From the NCBI RefSeq assembly GCF_020520425.1, contig NC_079492.1, positions 143,437,861-143,501,860 of the forward strand: a DNA stretch of 64,000 nucleotides. The letters are read 5' to 3'. Made by a program: the position numbers and the translations under genes. How positions within the stretch are numbered: position 1 is the stretch's first letter; each line of letters opens with the position of its first letter. Below the pieces are notes generated by a model. It did no database searches and had not been told where the DNA came from. It saw only the letters and a list, made by a program, of their open reading frames with translations. Positions 36,388 through 48,366 of this stretch are shown here, one piece after another. This DNA comes from Spinacia oleracea. Lineage: Eukaryota > Streptophyta > Magnoliopsida > Caryophyllales > Amaranthaceae.

Positions 36388-36946
36388 TAGGGATGGCAAC
36401 GGGTAGGATCTGGACCGGATCCTCTAGGATCCAGATCCAGATCCATTTTTTAGGCAAAGATCCAGATCCTACCCGGATCCGCTGGGTAATGAAATTGAGG
36501 ATCCAGATCCAGATCCGACGGATCCTATGGATCCGGGTCCAAAACGGATCCAAAACGGATCTTAACTTATTTTTTCATCAAACGACTCTAATTTTCATTT
36601 TAACCTTAAAACATAGTTTAATAAAACTTCAATAACAACGCTATTTGTCCATACAAGCGTTCACTAAAGTCAAATTTAACAAATCTAACATAAATAATAT
36701 TAAAAGTTCAACAAACTTCAAAAGTATTACAATTCTTAAGTCTTTATTTTTATATTTTAATATAAAAACGGGTAAACGGATCCGGATCCGGGTAATGACT
36801 TAGGATCTGATCCAGACCCGTTTTTAAAACCAAGGATCCAGATCCTACCCGGATCCGTCGGGTCCAAAAATTAAGGATCCAGATCCGCTGAAAACGGATC
36901 TGGATCCACGGATCCGGGTCCGGTCCATTACCCACTGCCATCCCTA
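36388..36946. mobile_element. hAT-type non-autonomous element in the F-box gene promoter
   Basis: A perfect 8-bp duplication CTTACAAT lies at 36380-36387 and 36947-36954. The terminal inverted repeats are TAGGGATGGCAACGGGTA and TACCCACTGCCATCCCTA. Both subterminal regions are packed with GGATCC/GATCCAGATCC units in opposite orientation, around an AT-rich centre. It is 559 bp. Its right end is about 315 bp from the F-box start codon. Confidence 0.9.
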
Positions 36947-37076
36947 CTTACAATGATATAAATTGCTGAAATAATCACCCTTCTTGAATTAGACTAATGA
37001 GAGTTTGTGCTTAAGGTGTTGTTATTTGGAAGTCGTTGGTAACTTAAAGAAATGAAAGGGATTCCACAATCCACAT

Positions 37077-37094
37077 ATATATATATATATATAT
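37077..37094. repeat. (TA)n microsatellite upstream of the F-box gene
   Basis: Nine TA units occur about 170 bp before the start codon. Confidence 0.75.
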
Positions 37095-37261
37095 GCATCT
37101 GAATCGAGTGCTTCAGACCCAAAGATAGGCCCGCCATTGTTCCGAATGTCCTTTCCTTTCTCTTCTTTTTCTTCGTAATTCCTCCATAATACCAGACAAG
37201 ACCTTTGTACCATTTTCTTTCAAAATCTCACCGACATTCTCACCGACAAAGACGCCGGAAA

Positions 37262-38791
37262 ATGGGTGATTTCAAATTCTTGAAGTACTATGTCAGACAA
37301 AGATGCCGGAAGTTGAGCAACGGTGATGAAGAAGAAGACAGGTTGAGTTCACTCCCAGACGCCATTCTCACCGACATTCTTTCTCGCCTCTCAATCCATT
37401 CCGCCGCTGCTACATCCGTCTTATCCCGCCGTTGGTGCCGCCTCTGGACCGGTGTCTTCCGCCTCAACATCTGTTTTCAGAAAACTTCGGAATTCTCCAA
37501 AATAATCGACCACATCCTACACCAGGTTACATCTCGAAAACTCTGCGACTTTTATCTTGATTTGTCAGATGTATTATATGTCACACCGGAATCTAGTGCA
37601 GTAGAATCATGGTTACGTGATGTTTGCAGCCGAAATGTGGAGACTCTCACTTTTCAGGCAGGATATGATGATGATACCTTAACCTTCCGTTTACCTTCTT
37701 GTCTGGTTAATTCTCAATATCTGGTAATTTTGAGATTATGTGGTGCTGCGTTAGAATTGAAGTTGCCTGAAAATGAGAATTTGTCTTTTCAACTCCCTAA
37801 TTTGAAGGAAATGTGCTTGGGCCTCCTTGTTAATTTCCCTCCTTGGTTGGGGACTCTAATTAGTTCTTGCCCGCTTTTGGAATATTTGGATTTGATTTTC
37901 GACTTGATCTATTTGCCCCAACCTGGTTCTGTTGTGAAAATAATTGCCCCCAATTTGAAGTCATTTTCTATACGTATGTTATATGTGACTGAGCAAGTCG
38001 TGCGTCACAGAGTTCATATTGATGCACCCAAATTGGAAGAAATTTGCCTCCAAGATTGGACTTCAATTTATTCCTTTCTCCATAATCCAACTAAAATAGT
38101 CAAAGCGCAAATTATATTGGAGACTGATGTCACATCTTTTGGAGAAGAGGAAGGAGGGTATGGATGGTTAGAGGATGAAGAATATTATCAGGAGATGTCC
38201 AAGTTTCTTGGAGGATTGTGTAATGTTAGCAACCTTGTGTTGATGCTAAAGAGCAGGGGAAATACATTAACATACCCTAATTCTGTGAATCTGCCAGTCT
38301 TTTCTAATTTGACCTATCTCGGAACAAACTTTATAAAGTTTTTGCTGGTTTCTTTACATTGTTTTCCCAACCTAGAGCGTCTTAAGGTGCGCCTACATTC
38401 AGATGGTCGCCCAATAGAGCAATGGAATTGGTGCGCACCGGATTCTATTCCAGATTGTTTAGTGAGTAAGCTTAAGACTATACAAATAAGCGGACTACAG
38501 GGGGTTGGTGATGAACTCATAATGCTAGGATACATTCTATGTAATGCAGTTGTTTTGAAAAGTCTTACTGTAAATGTTAATATGAAGGACGCAGCTTATG
38601 CCAGAGATGAACTTGCAAAAGCATATGCAGTGTGGAAGGAATGCCAATTGTGTAGGTCAATTTTTGAGTTTCCAAGAAGCTCTTCAGATTGTGAGGTTGT
38701 GGTTTCATGTAGGTATGTCAAAGCATCAGGTAATGCCCTGCAAAATGAACGCCTTACATGTGAAATGTATGTGGGTCAAGGATATGTTTGA
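37262..38791 (+). CDS. F-box/LRR/FBD protein
   Basis: A single exon of 509 residues, starting at the first ATG in frame (MGDFKFLKYY). The F-box is at about residues 27-66 (DRLSSLPDAILTDILSRLSI, VLSRRWCRLW). Then come degenerate leucine-rich repeats of the plant F-box type (LPSCLVNSQYLVILRLCGAA, LPNLKEMCLGLLVNFP, SCPLLEYLDLIF, CFPNLERLKVRL). A C-terminal FBD-like part (about 435-495) has AVVLKSLTVNVNMKD and FEFPRSSSDCEVVV. Such proteins join SKP1-cullin ubiquitin ligases through the F-box and choose substrates through the repeats; no substrate can be inferred. Most relatives have one or two introns, so the continuous ORF is a little unusual. The reading frame is intact. Confidence 0.93.
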   Translation: MGDFKFLKYYVRQRCRKLSNGDEEEDRLSSLPDAILTDILSRLSIHSAAATSVLSRRWCRLWTGVFRLNICFQKTSEFSKIIDHILHQVTSRKLCDFYLDLSDVLYVTPESSAVESWLRDVCSRNVETLTFQAGYDDDTLTFRLPSCLVNSQYLVILRLCGAALELKLPENENLSFQLPNLKEMCLGLLVNFPPWLGTLISSCPLLEYLDLIFDLIYLPQPGSVVKIIAPNLKSFSIRMLYVTEQVVRHRVHIDAPKLEEICLQDWTSIYSFLHNPTKIVKAQIILETDVTSFGEEEGGYGWLEDEEYYQEMSKFLGGLCNVSNLVLMLKSRGNTLTYPNSVNLPVFSNLTYLGTNFIKFLLVSLHCFPNLERLKVRLHSDGRPIEQWNWCAPDSIPDCLVSKLKTIQISGLQGVGDELIMLGYILCNAVVLKSLTVNVNMKDAAYARDELAKAYAVWKECQLCRSIFEFPRSSSDCEVVVSCRYVKASGNALQNERLTCEMYVGQGYV

Positions 38792-41192
38792 AAATAACCA
38801 AGGTATGAATAAATAAACCTGATATATGCAACTTCTTGTCTTCCAAGTGCCAGCGATCAAGCTTATGGGTTGCAGGTTAGACTACTCAGGCCCTGTTGAT
38901 TTTTGGTGTATCCATGTAGTTTGGTACGTCTTAACGATGTTTCTTGAAGTGGTATGTATAAGGAATTCAGGATTCGGCGTGTGTAGCCTTGCAATGTTTG
39001 GTCTTTTTTTGTGAATAATATGTTTTAACTTCTTCTGATATTACAGTGATTACTGTAAATTCTAGTTCTTTGACTTCTCTATATGGTTATGGTGAATCTT
39101 TTGTATATTAACGCTTCAGAACGTGATGTTCTATAATATGGTGTGATTTTTAAACCGGAAAACAGAAATGATTAGTATTGACCAGAGTAGGGAAATTTGT
39201 GTGTTTATGACTCCAAATATAGTGCTCTATATTTGTCTGTTTAGATTATTTCATTATTACAGGAAATGAACTACTATGATAAGAGGACTGGGAAAGCAAA
39301 TAACTCACGTGTGCTGTCGCGTTAGTACTAAATATTCACAATAATTGAGGATCTTAAAGCCACTGTAAATTTCGATAGCCATGAAGCTCAAATGGGTTAA
39401 GGGCATTCAATTTTAAAGAAGATGTTGAAGTATACAGTTGTTGTTTCAAGGGATTTAATGGTTTTGTTTCCTACTAGTGAATTATTTTTCTGGGTTTTAT
39501 TCAGCTTGAATACCTTTTATGGAGTAACGTATACTAGTACACTCGTTACTTACTGCCAGATTGTAGTTCGTTCCCTTTTCTCCGTGACTCTATGGTTATG
39601 AATGATGTATCCTTAATCTGTTAGTGTAATGTCCTACGTTCATGTGAAGTTTGGAAATTAAATTAATAAAATAATGTTCTTGTGTTTGTCAACCAAGACT
39701 TGGCATGACAGTTGTAGTTGTGAGTTAAGCTTTAAATTTGATGATGATGAAGCATAGAGTTGTATTAAGTGCACATGGAATAAGATGAGTTAATAGGATT
39801 TTCTTAAAATCTAGAAGTGATACATCCTCTGTATTTAGAATTTAGATGCTAACAGGGTTGAGGTAGAAGAAAGTATTTTGTTATTTTGTGAGAATTTGAT
39901 CTGCAAAATTCTGGAGTATCACTCATTGATGTTTCACTCAAGTGTTTGTTTTAGTCCAATGTTACTGCCACACATAATTAAGACACAAGTCAGCTTGTTT
40001 ACAAATAAATTTAACAAGCAATCTAGTGATTTTATCATCAGAGTCTATTTAGCTTTTTGATCTTAATTGGATTATCTCTAGAAAAATCTCCATTGAATAT
40101 ACACAAGTTTAGAATATATATACCTCAACACAATCAATGTTGCCCGATGTTTCTTGTACGGTGGTAAACTTAATTAGTTGGCTCCATAACCTTTGGCCTA
40201 TCTTTCTCTGATTGACGAAAGTTTGAAGACAGCTACAAATACAATGTAAAGTAAATATCAAGCTATCAAATATAGCAGTGGCAGATCTAATGTAGACTAA
40301 CTTAATTATTAACATTCCTCTTAATTCAGTATGTTTGGAAATTGGAATGGATGGGGAAGAAATTAAGTAGGTTTAATGTTGATTTTTCATGGTTGATTAA
40401 TTCTAGGAAAGTTTCCTGTTAATTTCCACTTACAATTAGCACCACTGGCGGACCTATGAAGGGACCTTTGATAATGTTATAACACTATACAAGTATTACA
40501 ATATGTACATTTCTACGAGACTCTCCAGTGCTCTTTTTCTCTCTACAAAATATTTTCAATAGCTCCTCCAAAAAAACCCAACATATGGGAGCTACTCGAT
40601 CTACTTTTCATTAGAGCTACTCAATCTACTTTTCATTAGTTGATGGTCATCTAAAACGGAGCCATGTCCACAAGTCGCCCCAATATTGGATAAAGAATTG
40701 GTTTTTGTTTCCTCTCTTAAAAGGCTTAGGGCAACATCCAATTTTACTGACTGTATTTGCCAAAACATACCAAATTCATAAAAGTGTAAAACCAAGTTGG
40801 GTTGTTTTTGTGAATGATGAGAACAACGGCATCCAATTTTACTGACTTTTATTGGACCCGACCCAACAGGCCATAATAATAAAGATAAGAGAAGGGGGAC
40901 TGTCATGACGTACCAGTAAGCAGCCACAAACCCAACGATCAACATTTAGCAATAAGCAATCAACCAATTGATTGAGCATCGTGGTAAGATATTAAGAGGG
41001 TGAAAGAAATCGGGTTCTCCAACATTCAAAAATGGATTTATGACTTTTGGTTATTAGCCAATTTAGGCGCCAAAAGTTGTTGTAACTGAATTCTAACAGA
41101 ATTCTGCTGTAGTACTCCGTATTAGGTTAGAGCTTAAGCTAGCTAATAATCATTGTAATATAAATACTGCTGTAATCATTTGATCAAGCATT
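38792..41192. other. Downstream of the F-box gene, no further gene seen
   Basis: This 2.4 kb should begin with the 3' untranslated region. Small duplications are visible: GCTACTC(G/A)ATCTACTTTTCATTAG twice at 40590-40640, and GCATCCAATTTTACTGACT at about 40733 and 40831. The stretch 39841-39920 matches 51515-51600 (see findings). No coding gene is supported. Confidence 0.4.
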
Positions 41193-43081
41193 CACTAGTA
41201 CAAAAAAGGGCATAGAGTACTGTTGAAATACACTTTACAGGACGCCTTAGAGGCGTTCTCCAACTCAGCGCACTATAAAGTTTATAAAACGGGTAAAAGA
41301 AGCGTTTTATATACCTAGACATAAAGTACAGTGATAAGAGATAAGCGTCCTCTATTCCCTTCCTAAAATCAGAAAATGAAGAAGGAATATAGAACGGTTA
41401 ACGTACATAACCATCTCTTATACTCTATAATAAAGCGCGCCTTCTGTACATAACCGTCCTCTATTCTTCCTATTAAATATTGACATACAAAACACCTTCC
41501 GTACATAGACGTACTATATACAAAAGAAGAATAGACGGGTTGCTTAGATAACCGTTCTCTGTTCTTCTTCTTCTTTCTTTTAAGAAAAGTAGTATTTTTT
41601 TAAATAACGAATTACCTAGTAGATGAAAATTTAAGACTAAAATTACGGATCCAGTAAAAAGATTAAAGAAAAAAAATTCTCTAATTTCCAAATACAAAAC
41701 TGTTATTATTAACATTGCGTTACATTTCCCAAAAATGAATTAAGTCATTGATATTTTACGAAATATATCTATCTTACATTTACAACTTTCAGTACAAAAT
41801 ACCAAAATTACAAGGAAAAGAAGAAAAAAATAACACTTCTCGCCCATATTTGACTTCTTTCCTGCAACAATGAACAAAGGAAAAATTACATCAGACATCG
41901 CAAGGAGAAAAACAAAAATTAGAAACTAATGTTATTGAAATCGAAACCCACTAATTTTTTACCAGATTAACAACATGCAAACTATAATCAATATCAATCA
42001 TGTCCACATTAGGTGGACTATTCATAATTTCATGAATATCATCACATATTCAGTAGAGTAATAAGAATAGATGAACAAAACAAAACTATCTAAATCATAT
42101 ATACTATTTACAACACTTGCTTATTTAGATCAGCGACTAAACACGGCTTATCATGGAATCGGTCCAATCATGGATCAATAACTGTTAATTCTAATCCTTC
42201 GTGCATGCTATACAACAATGCATTGATTCAATTGGATATGGAGTACTGCAATGGCTCATCGACTGTAAATGTTGGATGTGTTTTGCATAGGAGCAGTAAG
42301 AAGTAAATTTTTAACACCATCCTTGGTTATCAATTCAGTATACAAAATTCACCAAAATACGAACATAAAATTCATATGTAATAGCAGTGAAAAAAATTAA
42401 CAATTAAATTCCCAAATTGCAGAACATGAGATACCGCAATTCTTAAAAACTAATAAGGGGTATCATTAAAATACTTAAGAGATACAAATGGAAAATAGAA
42501 CAAAAATTCGAATTTTAGGGGTAAAAAGTACAAGCAATGATCCCACACATAATTACTCATACATGAAACAAAGAGATACCTGATGTTAATAATACACGCG
42601 GACGAGTATGAATGATGTTGATTTTTCCAAAGAAGGTTAAAGGAAGAGTGAGAAGGGATCAGTGCACGCACATTTGCTTCAAGAAGAATGAAAAATTCCA
42701 TAGAGGGGATCAAACTGGAGGAGGCGGCTAGAGGGAAAGATGAGATGTAATTGTAAAGCTAGGTTTTTAATGTATATATCTTCTACTTTATTTTTTTTGA
42801 CGGGATGTATCTTCTACTTAATACTCTGTATCTAGATGTAGAATATAATACGGTTATCGTTGTAACCGTTTTACATTTAGCAAAATATATTAAATTGTTT
42901 TTTCAAATTTTTTATTTTTTTTGGATACAAGTATATAAAACAGTAAGGTAGTGAACCATTTTATATTCTTCCCCTCTCACAACAGTTGGGTAAGAAAGGC
43001 GTTCTATATAAATGTGCAAAACGCTTATCTAACTTGACCGTTCTCTATTCCGCGTTACGTATACCTATTTTTGTAGTAGTG
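41193..43081. mobile_element. Non-autonomous CACTA (En/Spm) element
   Basis: The ends are CACTAGTACAAAAAAGG and, read from the right, CACTACTACAAAAATAGG, both fitting the CACTA terminal consensus. The 3-bp duplication ATT flanks it (41190-41192 and 43082-43084). Subterminal regions carry many GCGTTNTATAT, ACCGT and TCTCTATTC units in both orientations, the expected transposase-binding arrays. It is 1889 bp and no transposase ORF is visible, so it would depend on a partner element. Confidence 0.9.
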
Positions 43082-43478
43082 ATTGAATATTATTACAATT
43101 TTCTTAATCTTTCTACTCTTATTTCCTCTCTATTTCTCTGTCTGAACTCTCTAATCTCTTTTCTCTTCTCTTCTCGACTTCATCTTCTATCTTCTACTTT
43201 CTTTCATCATCAATCTTCATCATTAAAGAATATCTCGTACTTGAGCTAGCCTCCTGCTACATATACAATTATCTGAATTTCATCTTATTATTAATTTGAG
43301 TGCTATTGTTGAAATAGGGGTTTGTTTTGTAATTAGTGGGACTGTAAGTTTTTGGTATATTAGCACTTTTTGTAACAAACTCGATTATGGACTTGGTCCT
43401 AAATAATAATATTGTCTCCGTTTGGTGTTAAAAAAAAATACTTCAATAAATACTACTATTAATTTAGATATGTTAGTA

Positions 43479-43771
43479 CTACCTCCATTTCATAAAGATT
43501 TTTATGGTTACTATTTGTATATTAAGACAAAAGTAGAAAAATTTGTTGAATATAATAAAATATGGATAAATTAAGAGACATGTGTAAAAAGTTGGTGGGT
43601 GTAAGAAAAAAATGAATAAAGTAAGAGAAATTCAGTGGAAAATTGTAAATATGTAGGGTAAGAAGGGCAAGGTAGTCAATTTTTATGTCCAAAATTAGAA
43701 TAAAGCAAAGTATAAAGAACATTGTGAAACAAACTAAAACGGAAAGTGTAAAAATCATTTTGAAACGACTG
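43479..43771. mobile_element. Stowaway-like MITE
   Basis: TA on both sides; the left end CTACCTCCATTTCATAAAGA pairs with the right end ATTTTGAAACGACTG. It resembles the element at 50496-50747. It is about 293 bp. Confidence 0.6.
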
Positions 43772-43822
43772 TAATATAAGTTTAAATAAGCTGTTTCAAC
43801 AAAATTAAGTCCAGATAAGTTA

Positions 43823-43954
43823 GGCTTTGTTCTCTTCAACTTATAGGACCTTATTTTCAGGTCCTATAAGTTCAAATAAGTTCCAATAAATTCAGAAAAG
43901 TTTAGATAAATTTAGACAAGTCTCAATAAAACCTTATAAGTTCAAGAGAACACC
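43823..43954. mobile_element. 132-bp Tourist-like MITE
   Basis: TTA lies on both sides (43820-43822, 43955-43957). The ends GGCTTTGTTCTCTTCAACTT and AAGTTCAAGAGAACACC are inverted. Inside is a perfect 12-bp hairpin CTTATAGGACCT / AGGTCCTATAAG with a 7-nt loop. Confidence 0.65.
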
Positions 43955-44852
43955 TTAATTTCAGTCAAATTCAATTGAACCAAAAGAGCCTAATTAATCG
44001 AATTCGTAAATATTTCCATAATATCATACTACAGTGAAGTAATTGAAATCGACTTCCACGAAAACAATAATAATAATTGAAATCGACTCTCACCGAAATA
44101 ATAATAATAATAATAATAAATAATTGAAATGGAAACCGTTTATTATTGTTGGTTCAGCCTTCCACTCGAATCGATCGATCGACCTCTTTCTTTTTAGTAT
44201 TTGGAGCTTAACGATGTTCTACACGGTTAACAATATTATTATACCCGGTCTTATATTAAGCTCATTAAATGATCTGTATTATACTCGATCTTGTATTTAA
44301 CTCATTAAATAAGTGTATTATACTCTATCTTGTATCATATTAAAATTTAAATGAGTGAAAAAAATGTGAATAAAGCACACTTTAATCTAAATTTTTGAGA
44401 ATTATTTTGTGTATATCGCTTTGATAGAATTTGACTTTGTCAAGGTTGGTGGGGAAATCACATACGTCATGAATCTATTTTGGTAGAAGTACGTGCATTT
44501 AATTTGAAAACTATGGAAAGAGAAAATATACACTCCAACACATACGTAGTATAACAGAATTTAGAGTTTAGGAAATGAATTAAGTTGTTATCATTGATGA
44601 TCATAGCAAAGTACAAGGTATAATATATATAGGAAGTAATAATCTAGAACCTTCTTCAGTTGTTACTACAACTAACTAACAAAAGAAAGTTTGTTATAAC
44701 TAATGCCATGTAGGCAAGCTGTAAGAAAGGCAAGCATATTATACCCCATTGATCAGTAATCTAACATAGTACGGAGTAACAATTGCGAAGGAGTAGGAGG
44801 AAATAGGGAAGGATTTTTATAGTCTAGCACATTAAGAAGTGGTACCATCATT

Positions 44853-45137
44853 AGGCCCGACCCTGGGGGTTGAAATTAGGGGCGGCCGCCCAGGGCCCCC
44901 GGGGCAAGGGGCCCAAAATATATAACTGAGTATTAGTTAAATAAGTTATAAACACAAATAGTAAATATGAAATGATGGTGGCTAATTGGTTAAATTTATT
45001 TAATGTTTGGCAGTAACTCCGTATGTAATATGGACATACATTGGATATTTTAAAACCTCGCACCATATATAAGGCCCCCAAGGGACCCCTTTATCGTGAT
45101 TCGCCCTGGGCCCTTGAAATGTCAGGACCGGCCCTGA
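44853..45137. mobile_element. hAT-like MITE
   Basis: A perfect 8-bp duplication CCATCATT occurs at 44845-44852 and 45138-45145. The left end AGGCCCGACCCTGGG and the right end GGACCGGCCCTGA are imperfectly inverted. It shares the CCCTTGAAATGTCAGGACCG region with the element at 34887-35430. It is 285 bp. Confidence 0.85.
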
Positions 45138-45159
45138 CCATCATTGTACGTTAATCGAA

Positions 45160-45520
45160 TAACCGAAAATCATGACTGAAACAGTGAGTTTGTTTATTGG
45201 GTATCAAAGTCCAGGTGGAAGATTTCTGGAGAAGAAGAGCACAAATCTGAGTTTTAGGCATCGCAATTGGCAGCTTAAGGGGTCGATTCCGCCACTGACC
45301 ATCTCTTGCCGCCACCGCCTCCGCCTCCGCCGCCGAGTGGTTTCTCACACACCGTCAAGAACCTGATAAATTCTTCGACACAAGGATCGTGGTGATAATG
45401 AAATGTCTGGTAATGTTTTTGGAGTTAATTGCGATCTACCGTTGTTCTAAGATGATGAAAGCTGCTCCTGATTTTATTGAGCTGATCATCTTAACCAGGG
45501 AAGCACTCATCGTCTAGGTT
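45160..45520 (+). pseudogene. GC-richer gene-like fragment, unidentified
   Basis: A short frame from ATG 45172 runs MTETVSLFIGYQSPGG and onward for 64 codons through a CGCCTCCGC run. A shifted frame after the CCG/CTC repeat reads FLTHRQEPDKFFDTRIVVIM. The mixed frames and the change in base composition suggest the remnant of a coding exon. I do not recognise a family. A hAT element is inserted directly in front of it. Confidence 0.25.
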
Positions 45521-45619
45521 GCAAGGAAACGGGTAACGGATGCGCGGAAACGGAAATATGGGGAAACTTTAAATTTCAAAATTGTAAAATACGGGGAAAT
45601 GACTTAAATATATAAATAG

Positions 45620-46348
45620 CTAGATTATGACTCGTTTAACGCACAAGTGAAATTAAATTTGTTTACGGAGTATTATAATTACTCGTAAAAATATTATAAA
45701 TAGGAAATATTTTTAATGAATAATTTGTTGTTACGACGTAGTAAAATTTTGAATTTGTATAAGACACAATTAGTTCAAAATGGTCAATTAAGCATGAATT
45801 ATACTACGTAAGTAAATTAGAAATTAAACCTCGGTATTTTTAATTTATTTTCACTATTTTCGGGAAAATTGAATAGAAATTATGTTTAAGTGTAAGAAAC
45901 ATAAGAGTTAAATGATTTCTCTAAATTTTTATATTGCAGTTGAAATTCATTTGTTAAGATTATAAAATTATATATTTTTATGATAGTAATTAGTAACATA
46001 TAAACCAATATTAGAAAATCAATAGTAATAATGCAGTGTATAATTATGCAATTTTTTCCATGTTACGTGATTGATATTTTTCATATTAATATTAGAAAAT
46101 CAATAGTAATAGTGCAGTGTATTATTTTCGATTCTTGATAAATGAACTCGTAATATTTCTTGTAATATATTCCGTATGTTGTTCTATGATATGGAAGGAA
46201 ACAAATTAGAAATTTTATAGTTTTTGAAAGTTTCTTTAATGGATAGACATTATAAAATAAAATTAAATTAAATTAAAAAAAAAGTTAAAGACACATCGAG
46301 AGATGACACGCGTCAATCATGATGTGTATTTTAGTATATAGTTATTGA
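45620..46348 (-). mobile_element. Probable Helitron, reverse orientation
   Basis: Read on the minus strand it begins TCAATAACTATATACTAAAA, the same 5' end as at 18143, followed by a GACACGCGTC palindrome. It may end at CTAG (45623-45620). The 3' flank base does not fit perfectly, so the end is tentative. Confidence 0.45.
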
Positions 46349-46379
46349 AGTTATTGATTGATTTGTGTCCAATGATTAT

Positions 46380-46620
46380 TTTAACCAATTAAATTTATTG
46401 TGTCGTTTATTCTCACACTTTTCCGTTGCGACACTAAGTTTTTATTTTCTCAATTTTCCAATATCAGAATTTTGATAAAAGTGAAAACATTATAAATAAA
46501 CGTAATTTGTCTTATTTAAATAATAAGAATAGAGAATCTCAATACACATTAATTAGTCGTAAAAACGATTGTAAAACACCAAATGTAAAGAACAAAAAGA
46601 TACAGAGAAACTAGAAATAT
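46380..46620. mobile_element. Decayed Stowaway copy related to 16870-17222
   Basis: The interior (GAATTTTGATAAAAGTGAAAA, then CTCAATACACATTAATTAGT) matches the family at 16870 and 17405 in reverse orientation. The left end is lost and the right end is degenerate. Confidence 0.55.
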
Positions 46621-46649
46621 ATACGGTCATAATTAGTAAATGAATAATA

Positions 46650-46908
46650 CCCTCTTTGTCCCTTAATACTCGACCTGTTTTTAACGGACACGTTTGCCAA
46701 TGCACAACTTTGACCACCAATTTCTTTAACTACATAATATAAAAATTTATAAAATATTAATATTTTAAAAATATATATTAAGATGAATCCAACAATATAT
46801 TATATACTAACATTTGTTTTCATATACTATAAATAAAATAGGGTCAAAGTGAATTATGTGAATAGTGCAAAAAGTCAAAACAGGTCGAGTATTAAGGGAC
46901 GGAGGGAG
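46650..46908. mobile_element. Stowaway MITE
   Basis: TA-flanked. The ends CCCTCTTTGTCCCTTAATAC and GTATTAAGGGACGGAGGGAG are inverted. It is the same size class (259 bp) and has similar subterminal CGACCTGTTTT / AAAACAGGTCG sequence to the element at 48447-48705. Confidence 0.8.
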
Positions 46909-47703
46909 TATGAAAAGTGAGTAGAAACCAAAATTAAAACTGGACACTCAAAAAAATAAAGGAGTACGGAGTATATATAAGCTGAAAAGAGCAAATCCTC
47001 CACATATTTTATTATGGTGTTTTTAATATTTCAAGTACTTACCTCTCAACTTTAACCCTCTATATAAAGAACAAATATGAAAAATTAGAAAGCAAATCAT
47101 AAATTTTTTTGGACCCCCATTTATAAATTTCTGGGTCCGCCCCTACCGCCATGCATGGACTAATTTTGTAGATTTTTGAAACCAGGTCCTGGAAACTCCT
47201 AAAATCCTAGAAAATGCATTTGGGTGTAATATAAAATTGTTCAGAACGTAACAATCACCCGCTAGTTGTTTAGAACATATTACATGCCCCAGGTCCACCG
47301 TGTAACCTCTCACATTTTCTCCTTACATGTGAGACAACAATGTGATATAGATCACCAATGGACATAAAAATACGCTTGGGTGCACGGCGCACCTAATAAT
47401 TTTCACTAGTTATTCACATGAGGATAGGAATGACCTTCATTCAACAAAATAAGTTTTGTGAGAAAACTATATAAAATGTCATCATTTAAGAGACGAAATA
47501 AATTAATGATTTTATAACCACCCAATAGTCTCCCAGATTTTAGATGGTTCTAAGTTCTAACCACCCAGTGATAGGAAAAGTCATGCGAATCGATCTCCAA
47601 GGTCTTCCTAGCTAACCACAACATCATAAACATTACTAGAGATTGTTTATACCCGAAACAGTAAGGTATTGCAAAATCGCAATGCTAGCTAACTAAAATC
47701 ATA

Positions 47704-47919
47704 CTTCCTTCGTTCTCTTTTAGTTGCACATATGTTTTCTATTTTTGTTGGTTTTTTTTTAGTTACAACATTTCTACTTTTTTATACTTTACCCACTTAA
47801 CTTTACCAAAGTAGTCTTATTCATATTGAGGGACATTAGTGTAATTTTACTATGTGTCTACTTACATAACAAAATTAGGGTGAACAATAATATTACAACT
47901 AAAACAGAACAAGATGAAG
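47704..47919. mobile_element. Stowaway-like MITE
   Basis: TA on both sides. The left end CTTCCTTCGTTCTCTTTTAG pairs loosely with CTAAAACAGAACAAGATGAAG at the right. It is 216 bp. Confidence 0.6.
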
Positions 47920-48234
47920 TATTAGTGTATCACTCCTTGTTAGCCTGCTCAGCCACAACAAGGATAGGTACAAAACTATACGAAGTACTGTACATTATAC
48001 TTGTAGGTATGAAAGTCAATAATAAATGAAATTTGAAACCCAGCACTAAAAAGACATAATTCGTACCGTCCCATTGCCAATTGGCCACTACAACACCTTG
48101 AACATTATGTCTTCAATTGAAAATTCAAAGGTTAAAAGAGTATAAGCTTTGGCCTTTGGGAGGTTGCATAAAAGAATCGTGACATTATGAATAAGAGCCT
48201 ATCAAAACCATTCGGTATATTGTACGTATAAAAG

Positions 48235-48366
48235 TTTTTTTTTTTTTTTTTGGTGCGAATGAGCCACTAGGACAATATAAATTACAAATGGGGGCGGGGG
48301 AATTCGAACCTGAGACCTATTGTACACAGACCCTCAATCTTAACCACTAGGCCAAGACATCATTGG
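48235..48366 (-). mobile_element. tRNA-derived SINE with intact target duplication
   Basis: On the minus strand it reads a pol III A box (TTGGCCTAGTGGTTAAG), a B box (GGTTCGAATTC) and a poly(A) tail (T-run at 48235-48251). An 18-bp target duplication TATTGTACGTATAAAAGT lies at 48218-48235 and 48367-48384. It is the same family as the SINE at 24448. The intact duplication suggests a fairly recent insertion. Confidence 0.9.

Noticed and set aside
36348-36941. ORFs with repeated DPDP/IQIQI patterns
   Set aside because: They are translations of the GGATCC repeats in the hAT element.
37205-37261. Upstream extension of the F-box ORF
   Set aside because: It begins at TTG, not ATG, and repeats CACCGACATTCTCACCGAC-type leader sequence. 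The first ATG at 37262 gives a normal F-box N-terminus.
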